The notes: generated from the letters alone by a model not told the origin. 64,000 nt of DNA from Alphaproteobacteria bacterium (GCA_039980135.1 JBDXCV010000003.1:1091458-1155457), one strand, 5' to 3'. Counted from the first letter of the stretch, positions 1 to 9,061 are shown. Made by a program: numbers and translations.

Positions 1-217
1 TGAGATAACCGAAATACCCGCCGAGCACCGACGCGACGGTACAGATCGCCGCCAGCCGCCATGCCATGTTGCGGGCTGCCAGGATCATCGGGATCAGCAG
101 AATATCGGGCGGGATCGGGAAAAACGAGCTCTCGACGAAGGCGACCGCGGCCAGCCCCCAAACGGCGTGGCGCGACGCGCCGAGGCGCATGGTCCAGTCA
201 TAGAGGCCTTGCAGCAT
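1..217 (-). CDS. DedA/YqaA-type (VTT/SNARE-associated) inner-membrane protein, 3' part cut by window edge
   Basis: Only the N-terminal 72 codons are present and the gene runs off the left edge. The protein begins MLQGLYDWTM, and a hydrophobic stretch follows that contains FVESSFFPIPPD. This E-x-x-FFPIPPD pattern is characteristic of the YqaA branch of DedA-like membrane proteins, which are thought to move lipids or ions across the inner membrane. The start is supported by a GGGAGA ribosome-binding site about six bases upstream on the minus strand. The following small exported-protein gene lies upstream in the same orientation, so the two could be co-transcribed. The family assignment rests on one motif plus hydrophobicity; the C-terminal domain cannot be seen. 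Confidence 0.75.
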   Translation of the reverse strand, partial: MLQGLYDWTMRLGASRHAVWGLAAVAFVESSFFPIPPDILLIPMILAARNMAWRLAAICTVASVLGGYFGYL

Positions 218-322
218 GCCGTCTCCCAACCGCCGGTGCGCGAATGCTCCGGTCATGCTCGGCCTCGTAACAGGCGGACGCGCGCCTGTCCATGTTGCGT
301 GGTTGGTGCCCACAAATTTTGA

Positions 323-577
323 TCAGCGGCGCTTGATCTGGCGCAGATAGATGACCGTGCCGTCGGTTTGTACGTCGGCGACCCACAGCCCGGTGTGGGT
401 GTAGGCCGTATCCTGGCGCGCAGCATGTATCGGCCGGCCCGTTTCGCTGTTCCCCGTGGCGTCGTAGCCCGGGCCTGTCGCCCGCGCGTCGGGCGCGTTC
501 GGCCAGACCGTTAGAATTGCCAGAAAAACGGCCCAGACGGCAATCAGACCGGCGGCTTTCCGGCAGTACTGCAACAT
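323..577 (-). CDS. small exported hypothetical protein (84 aa)
   Basis: The protein starts MLQYCRKAAGLIAVW and has a basic N-region, a hydrophobic core of about 16 residues, and an A-R-A signal-peptidase-I-like site near residue 33. It is therefore predicted to be exported to the periplasm. The mature part is about 50 residues, polar, and ends TDGTVIYLRQIKRR, with no domain I recognise. I chose this start over an upstream in-frame ATG because a GGAG motif sits about nine bases upstream and because the longer version would run through the tRNA gene. It lies on the opposite strand from tRNA-Leu. Function is unknown. Confidence 0.55.
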   Translation of the reverse strand: MLQYCRKAAGLIAVWAVFLAILTVWPNAPDARATGPGYDATGNSETGRPIHAARQDTAYTHTGLWVADVQTDGTVIYLRQIKRR

Positions 578-684
578 CGTCTGTCTCCAGTTTGGTTGTC
601 TGTGCATCTTATGTATGCACCGGCGTGGCGGATTGAAGTGACGCCGGTCACAGCTTCGAGATTTCCGATTTCGGGCGCAGGCGG

Positions 685-714
685 TTGACCCGTTGGGGCC
701 GGTGGACTTATGGA
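685..714 (+). promoter_or_regulatory. candidate sigma70 promoter for tRNA-Leu
   Basis: TTGACC (685-690) matches five of six bases of the -35 consensus. An 18-base spacer leads to TATGGA (709-714), which matches three of six -10 bases. The tRNA 5' end is at 733, leaving a short leader. The -10 is weak and the call depends mainly on position and the good -35. Confidence 0.4.
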
Positions 715-732
715 GAGGGCACACGTCCTGGG

Positions 733-819
733 GCCCCTGTGGCGGAATTGGTAGACGCGCTGGATTCAAAATCCAGTTCTCGCAAGGGAGTGGGAGTTCA
801 AGTCTCCCCGGGGGCACCA
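733..819 (+). tRNA. tRNA-Leu (anticodon CAA)
   Basis: The acceptor stem GCCCCTG (733-739) pairs with CGGGGGC (809-815), with one T-G pair, followed by discriminator A and an encoded CCA (817-819). The D-arm contains the GGTAGACGCGC typical of class II tRNAs. The anticodon stem CTGGA/TCCAG encloses TTCAAAA, giving anticodon CAA, which reads UUG. A long variable arm (TTCTCGCAAGGGAGT region) and the TTCAAGT T-loop confirm a leucine tRNA. No integrase or duplicated 3' end is visible nearby, so there is no sign it serves as an integration site here. Confidence 0.97.
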
Positions 820-969
820 TTTCGCGATTTCGCGATATCACCATGACGCGAATGGACCGAAAGCGGTCGCACTGGTTTCGGTGATCTCGGTCTGGGTTCA
901 GGAGCTGTTTGCGCCCGTCATTGCGCCCGTCCGTAAATGGTCGCGCCGGAACGCGCAGAGGAACGCCGA

Positions 970-2247
970 TTGAATAGCCGTCTGCAGTGGGTTATTTCGC
1001 AATTCACCCGGCGATTGTGGTTTCGGGCGGCGCTGTACGGCGTTGTCGCGCTTGCGACCGCGCTGCTCGCCACGCTGACCGCGGATGTCTTTCCTTCAGA
1101 CATGCAGAGTCTGGTCCGGGCCGACGCCATCGAAGACATTCTCAAGATACTGGCGTCGAGCATGCTGGCCGTGGCGACCTTTTCGCTGGGCACCATGGTT
1201 TCGGCATTCTCGGCAGCGGCAAGCATTGCAACGCCGCGCGCGACTAAACTTCTGATCGAGGATCCGATTTCGCAGAACGCGCTCGCGACGTTCATCGGTG
1301 CGTTCATTTTCAGCCTGATCGGAATCGTGGCGCTGAGCGCCGGTTTCTACGGTCCGGGCGGCAGGGTCGTCCTTTTCGTCGTCACGATCACCGTGATCGC
1401 GATCATCATCGTGACGTTTTTCCGCTGGATCGACTACCTGTCCAACCTGGGCCGCCTCGGCGAAGTTTTGGGAAAGGTGGAACGGGCAACCTCGGAAGCC
1501 TTGCGGCTGCGCCGCCAGTCCCCCTGCCTGGGCTGTAGCCCGGTGCAGGACGTGCCGGAGGACGCGGTGCCTTTGACGTGTGATGAAATCGGATATGTCC
1601 AGCACATCGATATCGCGGCACTCGATGCGATCGCCGAATCCGCCGATGGACAGGTTTATGTGGGGCGAACACCCGGGTCGTTCGCCGACAGTCTGCGGCC
1701 GCTTGCCTGGCTGAGCTGGGAGCCGTCCGATGCGCAACGCGAGGATATTCTGACGGCGTTTGCCGTCGACTCCGAGCGTTCGTTTGATCAGGATCCGCGG
1801 TTCGGACTTATCGTGCTGTCGGAGATCGCATCGCGTGCGCTCTCACCGGGAATCAACGATCCGGGGACGGCCATTGAGGTCATCGGACGCATCGTGAAGG
1901 TACTGACGATCTGGACCGAATCCGTCGAGGAGGACGACGTCCGTTTCCCCAACGTGTTTGTCCCCGAAATCTCCGTTGCGGACCTGTTCGATGACGCATT
2001 CACCCCGATTGCGCGCGAGGCGGCAGGGTTGCTTGAGGTCGGTATCCGTCTCCAGAAGGCGTTCAAGAGCCTGGCCATGCAGCCCAACGAACAGTTCAGC
2101 GAGAATGCACGCCGTCATGCGGCGCTGGCAATCATGCGTTCGGACGCCGCACTGACGCTGGATGAGGAGAAGCGCGTTCTTCGGGAGCTGGCGGGCGAAG
2201 TCGGTGCGCGCGGTGCCGACCGTCGAACGGGTCTTCCGCCGCGCTAG
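970..2247 (+). CDS. DUF2254 family integral membrane protein
   Basis: The N-terminal half has about four membrane segments (around residues 20-45, 65-90, 110-135 and 140-160), separated by the conserved FSLGTMVSAFSAAASIATPRA-type region seen in DUF2254 proteins. A soluble C-terminal domain carries ALSPGINDPGTA, also typical of the family. Function is unknown; these proteins are predicted inner-membrane proteins. I prefer the TTG at 970 as start because AGAGGA lies seven bases upstream (957-962). An in-frame ATG at 937 has no visible ribosome-binding site and would add eleven residues. The stop codon overlaps the stop of the convergent next gene through a shared CTAG. Confidence 0.85.
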   Translation: MNSRLQWVISQFTRRLWFRAALYGVVALATALLATLTADVFPSDMQSLVRADAIEDILKILASSMLAVATFSLGTMVSAFSAAASIATPRATKLLIEDPISQNALATFIGAFIFSLIGIVALSAGFYGPGGRVVLFVVTITVIAIIIVTFFRWIDYLSNLGRLGEVLGKVERATSEALRLRRQSPCLGCSPVQDVPEDAVPLTCDEIGYVQHIDIAALDAIAESADGQVYVGRTPGSFADSLRPLAWLSWEPSDAQREDILTAFAVDSERSFDQDPRFGLIVLSEIASRALSPGINDPGTAIEVIGRIVKVLTIWTESVEEDDVRFPNVFVPEISVADLFDDAFTPIAREAAGLLEVGIRLQKAFKSLAMQPNEQFSENARRHAALAIMRSDAALTLDEEKRVLRELAGEVGARGADRRTGLPPR

Positions 2248-2549
2248 CTTTTACGCGAACTCTCGTCGTCATCGAGGTTCTGGACCAGCGCCCGCACGGC
2301 GTCACCGATGGGAGAACCCGTCGTGTCGTTTTCCTTGTCGCGATAGTCTGCGGCGTGTTCGAAATATTCCGAGATCGCGTCATAGACATGCCGGTGTTGG
2401 CGCATGGTGCGGGCGAGTGCGGCGTCGGCGCGAAACTGGTCGGCGATGGCGCGCACCGTCGCCGTATCGAGATGCTGTGACTTGTCGAGAAGCTGCTGCA
2501 GGTCGCGTACCGCGCGGTCGACCGCATCTTCATTGCTCTGTTTCGCCAT
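2244..2549 (-). CDS. hypothetical protein (101 aa)
   Basis: This is a short, charged, probably helical cytosolic protein (MAKQSNEDAVDRAV...), rich in Asp, Arg and Gln with no membrane segment, signal peptide or Cys motif. An AGAGG motif lies about five bases upstream of the ATG. It sits 33 bases downstream of the AI-2E-type transporter gene on the same strand, so the two are probably co-transcribed. Its last four bases overlap the convergent DUF2254 gene. I do not recognise the family. Confidence 0.6.
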   Translation of the reverse strand: MAKQSNEDAVDRAVRDLQQLLDKSQHLDTATVRAIADQFRADAALARTMRQHRHVYDAISEYFEHAADYRDKENDTTGSPIGDAVRALVQNLDDDESSRKS

Positions 2550-2582
2550 TCTGACCTCTGTGTCGCCGCTTTCGGGGGCCGC

Positions 2583-3638
2583 CTACCGCGTTTCGATTTT
2601 TCCGTTGCCCGACAGCATGATCGCGACGGGCCGGGTTGGCGTGAAGTAGGAGCACACGATCATCACGATCATCGTCAGGGGTACCGACAGGAACATGCCC
2701 GCCAGCCCCCAGATGCTGCCCCACACGGCCAGCGAGATCAGTACGACCAGCGGTGAGATATTGAGCGACGTGCCCATCAGCCGCGGTTCGACCAGGTTAC
2801 CAATCACGAATTGTGTCGCGCCCCCCGCGATCAATACCGTCAGCACCGGGCCGATCGTGGCGAACTGCACCACCGCCAGCAGGGTGGGCAGCAGGATGCC
2901 CAGCATCGAGCCGATGGTCGGGATGTAGTTGAGCAGGAAGATGATGAAGCCCCAGAAGCCGGCGAAGTCGACACCCACGACCAGCAGGATCGCGTAGCTG
3001 ACCAGGCCGGTCATGGCGCTCATCAGGGTCTTGATGGCGACGTAGGTCTGAATCTGCGCCTGCATGCGATGGAGAAGGTCGCGGACGTCCTGGCGGCGTT
3101 CGGAATCGGGGAACAGTGCCGAGAACTTGCTTTCGAAGCTGCCCTGTTCGATGAGCAGGAAAACGACGTAGACGATGACGATGCCGAAGGAACCGGCGAA
3201 GCCCGCCGCTGTGGAAGCGAAGGACCGGATCAGCGCGCGGATATTTATTTCCTGGACCACATGGGCGATGTCGGGGGTCTGCTCGAAGCCGGCAAGTCGC
3301 GAGGCCTGTGCCACGAGGTTATCGAAATTGGCCTGATAGGAGGGTGCCGCGGCGGCGACATCGGCCACGCTGCCGCTGATCAGTTCCGCGACCAGCGCGA
3401 TGGCCAGAGCCACGATGATCACGGCCCCGGTGAGCGCCAGCCAGTTCGGCAACCGCCAGCCCCCCAGCGGGATGCGACGCAGGAATCGCGCCAGCGCATT
3501 GAGCAGGTACCAGATGACGATGGCGACCGCGATCGGGATCAGAAGCTCGCGTCCCTCGATCAGGAAAAAGATCGTTACCGCCGCGATCAACACCGCGCCC
3601 GCGAAGGCGCCAATGCGCGCCGGAGCCGTTTCGGTCAT
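2583..3638 (-). CDS. AI-2E (PerM/UPF0118) family transporter
   Basis: The 351-residue protein has an N-terminal pair of hydrophobic segments, a long soluble middle part, and a C-terminal cluster of about four to five membrane segments. The C-terminal cluster includes FIIFLLNYIPTIGSMLG, the family-defining NYIP-x-IG motif. PerM/YdgG/TqsA-like proteins act in the inner membrane, and members have been linked to export of autoinducer-2 or to ion antiport. Substrate cannot be assigned from sequence. It is divergent from the carboxymuconolactone-decarboxylase-like gene at 3870 and probably heads a two-gene unit with the small gene at 2244-2549. Confidence 0.9.
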   Translation of the reverse strand: MTETAPARIGAFAGAVLIAAVTIFFLIEGRELLIPIAVAIVIWYLLNALARFLRRIPLGGWRLPNWLALTGAVIIVALAIALVAELISGSVADVAAAAPSYQANFDNLVAQASRLAGFEQTPDIAHVVQEINIRALIRSFASTAAGFAGSFGIVIVYVVFLLIEQGSFESKFSALFPDSERRQDVRDLLHRMQAQIQTYVAIKTLMSAMTGLVSYAILLVVGVDFAGFWGFIIFLLNYIPTIGSMLGILLPTLLAVVQFATIGPVLTVLIAGGATQFVIGNLVEPRLMGTSLNISPLVVLISLAVWGSIWGLAGMFLSVPLTMIVMIVCSYFTPTRPVAIMLSGNGKIETR

Positions 3639-3869
3639 GTCGTTCGTCCCGCATTCGTCCTAGATTTGTCATGCGCGTTTAGCACATCCGGGGGCGATTT
3701 GGCCCCCCGGGGTCGGTGTGACAAGCCTGCGATTGACGCGCGGCGTTGACGGCGGTGAGCCGATGGTGGTTTGCTTCGTCCCAGCCAAATGGCCCGGGGC
3801 ATCGACCCGCACCGCGCCGATAATATTTTACCTGATCGTTTACCGACAGATTTACGGGGGAGAGAGTAC

Positions 3870-4442
3870 GTGACCGATGGATTGGAAAATGCACGCCTGT
3901 CGCGCGTCGAGCGCGAGGATTGTCCGGCTGAATATCAGGAAGCCTATGACGAGGTGATCCGCTCGCGCGGGCGCACCAGCATGCCCAACGTGTTTGCGTT
4001 GCTGGCCAACAGCCCGGGTGCGCTTGCGGCGGTCACCCCCGTCGGCGCCCATGTGCGCTATGGCACGAAGTTCGACGACGCGCTGCGCGAATACGTCATC
4101 CTGACGGTCGCTCAGGAGCTGCGTTGTTCTTATGAGTGGGGACATCACTGGGAATTTGCGGTGAAGGTCGGCGCGCCCGAAGAGATGCTCAAGAAAGTCG
4201 GCACGCCGGCGATCGAGGCCGAGCCTGGCCTGGTCGGTACGGCCACCACATATGCCCGGCTCGTTACCCGCAATGAAGAAGTTGCCGACGACATGGTCGC
4301 GGCGCTCAAGGAAGCGCTCGGCAATGACGGCTTCGTCGATCTGACGATCATGATTGGCTACTACGGCATGCTTGCACGGTTCATCAACACGATGCGCCTG
4401 CAGCTCGAGGAGGGCAGCACGGCACCGCCGTTCAACGTCTGA
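3870..4442 (+). CDS. carboxymuconolactone decarboxylase (AhpD-like) family protein 1
   Basis: The 190-residue all-alpha protein fits the CMD/AhpD fold, with a central helical pair around TKFDDALREYVILTVAQEL followed by CSYEWGHHWEFAVKVG. The usual AhpD C-x-x-C is replaced by C-SYE-W followed by HH, as in CMD-family members annotated as decarboxylases rather than peroxidase partners. I chose the GTG at 3870 because GGGGGAGAGAG lies just upstream; the longer in-frame reading from 3771 has no such site and crosses a likely promoter region. The luciferase-like monooxygenase gene follows 47 bases downstream, and a second CMD paralogue lies at 7441. A catabolic role is inferred from context only. 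Confidence 0.82.
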   Translation: MTDGLENARLSRVEREDCPAEYQEAYDEVIRSRGRTSMPNVFALLANSPGALAAVTPVGAHVRYGTKFDDALREYVILTVAQELRCSYEWGHHWEFAVKVGAPEEMLKKVGTPAIEAEPGLVGTATTYARLVTRNEEVADDMVAALKEALGNDGFVDLTIMIGYYGMLARFINTMRLQLEEGSTAPPFNV

Positions 4443-4489
4443 ACCGGGCCGAGCCGGCGCGGAAACCGGAACGCGAGGGAGGAATCGCC

Positions 4490-5731
4490 ATGGTGAAGGT
4501 AATCGTACAGATGTACCCGATGGTTCGTGCCGAGAACCAGACGGAGCGCAAGGAGATGCGCCCGATCGGCCGCAACCGGGAACGCTACCAGGAAGCCATG
4601 GACGGCATGCCTGACCTGATCCGGGCGATGGATGATCTGGGCGTGTGGGGGGTGTCCTCGATCGAACATCACCTCCATTCGGAAGGCTATGAGGTCGGGC
4701 CGAGCATCGGCATCAACACCGGCTACTGGGCCGGCCTGTCCAAGCGGCTCAATATCGGCAGCCTCGGCTACGTGATGAGCGTGGACGACCCGATCCGGGT
4801 GGCCGAGGAAACCGCAACCCTCGACCATATGACCAAGGGCCGTTGCTTCGTGGGTTTCGCGCGGGGCTACCAGTCCCGCTGGACGAATGTGCTGGGCCAG
4901 AAGATCGGCTCGGTCGCGACCATGTCCGACAAGAGCGCGGCGGATGAGCACAACCGCAAGATCTTCGAGGAACAGGTCGACATCGTCATGAAGGCCTGGA
5001 CGGAAGACGCGTTCGACTACAAAAGCGATCTCTGGGAATATCCCTATCCCCATGATGAGGGTCTCGAAGGCTGGTTCATGGGTGACGTGACCCGCCAGAT
5101 GGGTGCGCCGGGAGAGATGGACGAAGACGGCAAGCTGCGGAAGATTTCCGTGGTGCCTGCGCCGTACACACGGCCTCATCCGAAGGTCTTCATCGCGTCC
5201 AACGCGTCGATTGAAACGGTCGAATATGCCGGCGCGCGCGGGTTCATCCCGTCGTATTTTTCGAGCATCGACCGTTGCGCGGATTACGGTCCGCGCTACA
5301 CCGAGGTCGCGAATCAGCATGGCTACAACATCGCCCACGGCCAGAATCAGGCGATCGTGCGCTGGCCCCATGTGGGCGAGGGCCATGACGATGGCGCGCA
5401 GAAGATGCTCGACTGGTCGGGCGATATCTTTCAGAACTTCTACGGCCCGCTGTTCCCGGACTGGACCAGCAAGGCCGTCGGCGCCGACGACAAGAAGCTG
5501 ATCGAGTTGATGGATTCGACGGGTCTGTTTCAGTACGGCTCCGTGTCGGAAGTGCGCGATTCCTATATCAAGCAGTGGACGCAGTTGCCGGCGGAATACA
5601 TCACGCTGATCTATCACTATGCCCAGTGCCCGAAGGACGACATGATCGACCAGCTGCGAATCTTCATGCAGGAGATCAAACCGGCCCTCGACGAGATCGC
5701 CGATTATCCCGACGCGGAAGCTGCCGAATAG
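4490..5731 (+). CDS. LLM-class flavin-dependent oxidoreductase (luciferase-like monooxygenase)
   Basis: The 413-residue protein has the bacterial luciferase-like TIM-barrel layout: an early DDLGVWGVSSIEHH segment, a RVAEETATLDHMTKGRCFVGF segment typical of FMN/F420-binding LLM proteins, and a later KVFIASNASIETVEYAG region. Family members use reduced flavin and oxygen to hydroxylate or cleave organic substrates in the cytosol. A strong GGGAGGAA site lies eight bases before the ATG. It is co-directional with the CMD gene upstream and is followed by an intrinsic terminator at 5755-5788. The substrate is unknown; the CMD pairing suggests a ring or carbonyl compound. Confidence 0.9.
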   Translation: MVKVIVQMYPMVRAENQTERKEMRPIGRNRERYQEAMDGMPDLIRAMDDLGVWGVSSIEHHLHSEGYEVGPSIGINTGYWAGLSKRLNIGSLGYVMSVDDPIRVAEETATLDHMTKGRCFVGFARGYQSRWTNVLGQKIGSVATMSDKSAADEHNRKIFEEQVDIVMKAWTEDAFDYKSDLWEYPYPHDEGLEGWFMGDVTRQMGAPGEMDEDGKLRKISVVPAPYTRPHPKVFIASNASIETVEYAGARGFIPSYFSSIDRCADYGPRYTEVANQHGYNIAHGQNQAIVRWPHVGEGHDDGAQKMLDWSGDIFQNFYGPLFPDWTSKAVGADDKKLIELMDSTGLFQYGSVSEVRDSYIKQWTQLPAEYITLIYHYAQCPKDDMIDQLRIFMQEIKPALDEIADYPDAEAAE

Positions 5732-5754
5732 GCGCAGAAGGGTTTAAAGTTGTG

Positions 5755-5788
5755 CGGGCGGCACCGGTTGTGCCGCCCGATGTTTTTT
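5755..5788 (+). terminator. intrinsic terminator after the LLM oxidoreductase gene
   Basis: A ten-base-pair perfect GC stem (5755-5764 with 5770-5779) closes a CGGTT loop and is followed by ATG and six T residues (5783-5788). It is located 23 bases after the stop codon and 19 bases before the next start, so it separates the CMD-LLM unit from the GGT-like gene. Confidence 0.8.
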
Positions 5789-5807
5789 ACAGGATTGTTG
5801 GTCGCCC

Positions 5808-7397
5808 ATGTTGAACTCAAAATTCGCACCCCACGGAATGGTGGTCGCGCCCCATCATCTCGCCGCCGAGGCCGGCCTGTCCGTCCTGCGTGAGGGCGGC
5901 AACGCGCTCGAGGCGATGATCGCCGCGGCGGCCGCCATCGCGGTCGTCTATCCGCATATGAACTCGATCGGTGGTGACGGCTTCTGGGTGGTATCGCCCG
6001 CCAATGGAGAGCCAGTCGCGATCGATGCGTGCGGGGCGGCGGGGTCTGGCGCGACGATCGAGCGCTATACCGAAGAAGGGCTGGACGCCGTGCCGTCGCG
6101 CGGCCCGCTCGCGGCCGTGACCGTGGCGGGAACCGTCTCCGGCTGGGGTGCCGCGCAGGAGTTGTCGAAAAGCATGGGCGGAAAGTTTCCGCTCTCCCGC
6201 CTGCTGGACGATGCGATCGGCTATGCCCGCGACGGGATGGCCGTCACCGAAGGCCAGGTCCGCAACACGACCGAGAAGCTGCCGGAGATGGGTCCGGCGA
6301 CCGGCTTCGCCGATGTCTACACGCCGGGCGGCGCGGTGCCGTCGCGTGGGGATATCTTCCGCCAGCCGCGTCTCGCCGCGACCCTCCAACGCATTGCCGA
6401 CGCCGGCACCGAGGATTTCTATCGCGGTGATCTCGCCCGGGCGATTGCCGCCGATCTCGCGGCGGTCGGCAGCCCGGTCGAGGGTGGCGATCTCGCGGCC
6501 CATCAGGCCGTCGCCAAGCCGCCGTTGTCGCTCCGGCTCGGCGATGCCACGCTCTACAACATGCCGCCGCCGACCCAGGGCCTGGCCTCGCTGCTCATCC
6601 TCGGGGCCTTCGACCGGCTCGACTGTCCGGATGCCGACGGTTTCGAGTTTGTCCATCTGCTCGTCGAGGCGAGCAAGCAGGCGTTTGCCATTCGCGACCG
6701 GCACATAACCGATCCGGCCCACATGGATCCCGCGCCCGAGACCTTCCTGACAGCCGAGGTCATTGACGGTCTGGCTGGTGCGATTGATCTAAAACGCGCC
6801 GGTGACTGGAAGCGCGGCGGCACCGACAGCGATACGGTCTGGCTGGGTGCGATCGACCGCCACGGCAACGCCGTCAGCTTCATCCAGTCCATCTACTGGG
6901 AGTTCGGCTCCGGCGTGGTGCTGCCGGAGACCGGCATCACCTGGCAGAACCGGGGCGCCAGCTTCGCGCTTGACCCGGGCGCGCTGAACCCGCTGCAGCC
7001 GGGCCGTAAACCGTTCCACACGCTCAACCCGGCGATGGCGCATTTCGACGACGGGCGGGTGATGTCCTACGGCACCATGGGAGGCGAGGGCCAACCCCAG
7101 ACCCAGGCGGCGGTGTTTACCCGTCATGTGCGTTTCGGCATGCCGGTTCAGGCCGCGATCACCGCGCCGCGCTGGCTGCTCGGCCGCACATGGGGCAGCG
7201 ACAGCACCAATCTCAAGATCGAATCCCGTTTCCCCGAGCCGGTCATCGAGGCGTTGCGGGCTGCGGGCCACGATATCGAGGTGGTCGGGCCGTTCAGCGA
7301 CCTGATGGGCCATGCGGGCGCGCTGGTGCGCCGGCCCGACGGCATCATCGAGGCGGGGTCCGATCCGCGCAGCGATGGTGCGGCAGCGGGATATTGA
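5808..7397 (+). CDS. gamma-glutamyltransferase-like Ntn hydrolase 1, cytosolic
   Basis: The 529-residue protein has the GGT superfamily layout: an N-terminal GMVVAPHHLAAEAG segment, GGNALEAMIAAAAA, NSIGGDGFW, and the Pro-rich NMPPPTQG. The autoprocessing site lies in SDTVWLGAID; Thr343 is the predicted new N-terminus and nucleophile. The C-terminus ends EAGSDPRSDGAAAGY, which is typical. There is no signal peptide, whereas classical GGTs are periplasmic, so a cytosolic amidase role is more likely; oxamate amidohydrolase (HpxW) is a known member of similar size. A paralogue lies at 18884-20506. The ribosome-binding site is weak. Substrate unknown. Confidence 0.85.
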   Translation: MLNSKFAPHGMVVAPHHLAAEAGLSVLREGGNALEAMIAAAAAIAVVYPHMNSIGGDGFWVVSPANGEPVAIDACGAAGSGATIERYTEEGLDAVPSRGPLAAVTVAGTVSGWGAAQELSKSMGGKFPLSRLLDDAIGYARDGMAVTEGQVRNTTEKLPEMGPATGFADVYTPGGAVPSRGDIFRQPRLAATLQRIADAGTEDFYRGDLARAIAADLAAVGSPVEGGDLAAHQAVAKPPLSLRLGDATLYNMPPPTQGLASLLILGAFDRLDCPDADGFEFVHLLVEASKQAFAIRDRHITDPAHMDPAPETFLTAEVIDGLAGAIDLKRAGDWKRGGTDSDTVWLGAIDRHGNAVSFIQSIYWEFGSGVVLPETGITWQNRGASFALDPGALNPLQPGRKPFHTLNPAMAHFDDGRVMSYGTMGGEGQPQTQAAVFTRHVRFGMPVQAAITAPRWLLGRTWGSDSTNLKIESRFPEPVIEALRAAGHDIEVVGPFSDLMGHAGALVRRPDGIIEAGSDPRSDGAAAGY

Positions 7398-7440
7398 CGG
7401 GAACCCGGTGTTACGGCCGATCGAAGGGAAATTCAGCACG

Positions 7441-8022
7441 ATGACGCAAGACACATCCGACGACCAGACGGACGGCCGGCTCAAGAAGTTGAGCCACGAA
7501 GACATGGACGACGCCCAGCGCGTGATCGCCGAGCGCATGGTCGCCAGCAAGACCGGGCAGATTATCGGGCCGATGAATGCCTGGCTGCGCAATCCGCCCC
7601 TTGCAGAGCGTGCCTTTGCGCTTGGTGATTTCGCGCGGCACGGAACGAGCCACGAGAAACGCATCTCCGAGCTTGTCATCGTTATGACGGCCCGCCATTG
7701 GGTGGCGCAACTGGAATGGTGCGTCCACAAGGTCGAGGCATTGAAGGCCGGTCTCGACCCGGCGATTATCGATGCCATCGAAGCTCGCACGCGACCCAGC
7801 TTCGAAAAGGCCGATGAGGAACTGGTCTACGACTTGTTCACGGAGCTTTTGGAATCGAAACAGGTCTCGGATGCGGTCTATGACCGGGCCATCGAAATGT
7901 TCGGCGAATCAAGGCTGGTCGAGCTGGTCGCGATCTTCGGCCACTACAATCATGTGGCCGCGGTGTTGAACACGTTCCGGGTGAAGGTGCCGTCGGGCTG
8001 GGCCGAGCCGCTCGAGGACTAA
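7441..8022 (+). CDS. carboxymuconolactone decarboxylase (AhpD-like) family protein 2
   Basis: The 193-residue helical protein belongs to the same family as the product of the gene at 3870. The core HGTSHEKRISELVIVMTARHWVAQLEWCVH matches the CMD helix pair, again with a single Cys and a following His instead of C-x-x-C. It starts 44 bases after the GGT-like gene, with GAAGGGA about ten bases upstream. It converges on the dienelactone-hydrolase-like gene, with one base between the two stop codons. Likely co-transcribed with the GGT-like gene; the reaction is not known. Confidence 0.82.
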   Translation: MTQDTSDDQTDGRLKKLSHEDMDDAQRVIAERMVASKTGQIIGPMNAWLRNPPLAERAFALGDFARHGTSHEKRISELVIVMTARHWVAQLEWCVHKVEALKAGLDPAIIDAIEARTRPSFEKADEELVYDLFTELLESKQVSDAVYDRAIEMFGESRLVELVAIFGHYNHVAAVLNTFRVKVPSGWAEPLED

Positions 8023-8023
8023 G

Positions 8024-9061
8024 CTAGCTGTCGCCGTTGAAGGCGCGCATCAGGAACGCGCCTACGTCCCGGTTGGAGCGATCGCGGACCGCGTCGTCGC
8101 GGCCGATCAGATAGCCGTCGGCATCGGAACACACGCCCAGGATCACCTTGCGCAGGAATGGTCCTGACATGGGCAGCAGGGTCAGGGTGTCGCGCACGAC
8201 GCCCTTTTCATTCACGTTGAGGTCGCAGTCGGCGAGGTTGCGACCGATGGTACGGGGGCCTGCAAACCGGCCGTCCCACTGGTGATAGGCACCCTCGTAG
8301 ACGATGAATTCGGCCTCCGCGCCGCCGTCTCGCAGGTCCTCGACGATCTCGCCGCAGCGCTCCGGGTCGATGATGCCGTCCTCCGACCCGGCGAGCAGTA
8401 ATACGGGCGCGCCGGTCGCGCGGGTGTCGTCGAAGCGGGCGATGCAGGGGCCGTAGAAGGCCACGTGGGCCGCGAACCGTTTGCCGCCGGGGTTGAGGGT
8501 CTCGGCGGTCTGGGCAAACGCCGCGAGCATGGTCGATATGCCGCCATAGGAGAATCCCATCAGCGCGATCCGGTCGCCGTCCACCTCGGGCATCGCATCC
8601 AGATATCGCAGTCCCGCATATGCATCGGCCAGGGTCATGGTCTCGGTGATGTTGAGCAGGCGGTCGATGAACCCCGATGCCTTGTCGCGCCGCGCGCCAA
8701 AGGCATCGACGACCAACGCGGCCACCCCCATCTCGGCGAACTGGGCGCCGTAGGTCAGCTCGCGCGAACCCAGCACCCCGGCGGCGCCATGCAGCAACAC
8801 CACGGCGGGAACGGGTGAGGCGGCGCTGGCGTCCTCGGGCAGAAACAACACCGCGTGCGCATCCGTCGGCGGGTCGAGGCTGTCGCTCTTGCCGACCTCC
8901 CAGAGAGTGAAGGGGCTGTGGCTGGGATAGATCACGCGTTCGCCGCGTTGGCCGTTCATGGTCGCGTGATCGGGCCAGACCGTCAGGTCGACCGCATCCG
9001 CAACGGCTTGTGTCGCCATCGCGAAGAGTGACAGGGCCAGAAGGGTGTGCAGAATGCGCAT
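8024..9061 (-). CDS. exported dienelactone-hydrolase-family alpha/beta hydrolase
   Basis: The 345-residue protein begins with a signal peptide (MRILHTLLALSLFAMATQAVADA, cleavage near A-V-A/D-A). The mature alpha/beta hydrolase has VVLLHGAAG as the oxyanion region, the nucleophile in GFSYGG, an acid in AGSEDGIIDPE and the catalytic His in YEGAYHQWD. Dienelactone hydrolases open enol-lactones in chloroaromatic and related pathways, but this export-directed branch often hydrolyses other esters. It is divergent from the tandem GST genes and convergent with the second CMD gene. The family call is firm; the substrate is not. Confidence 0.85.
   Translation of the reverse strand: MRILHTLLALSLFAMATQAVADAVDLTVWPDHATMNGQRGERVIYPSHSPFTLWEVGKSDSLDPPTDAHAVLFLPEDASAASPVPAVVLLHGAAGVLGSRELTYGAQFAEMGVAALVVDAFGARRDKASGFIDRLLNITETMTLADAYAGLRYLDAMPEVDGDRIALMGFSYGGISTMLAAFAQTAETLNPGGKRFAAHVAFYGPCIARFDDTRATGAPVLLLAGSEDGIIDPERCGEIVEDLRDGGAEAEFIVYEGAYHQWDGRFAGPRTIGRNLADCDLNVNEKGVVRDTLTLLPMSGPFLRKVILGVCSDADGYLIGRDDAVRDRSNRDVGAFLMRAFNGDS

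Noticed and set aside
733-819. tRNA-Leu as an integration site for a genomic island
   Set aside because: No integrase, no duplicated tRNA 3' end and no change of base composition are seen on either side.
3688-3715. GC-rich imperfect inverted repeat between the AI-2E transporter and CMD genes
   Set aside because: The stem has a bulge, no T-run follows, and it lies upstream of both divergent genes, so it is not a convincing terminator or operator.
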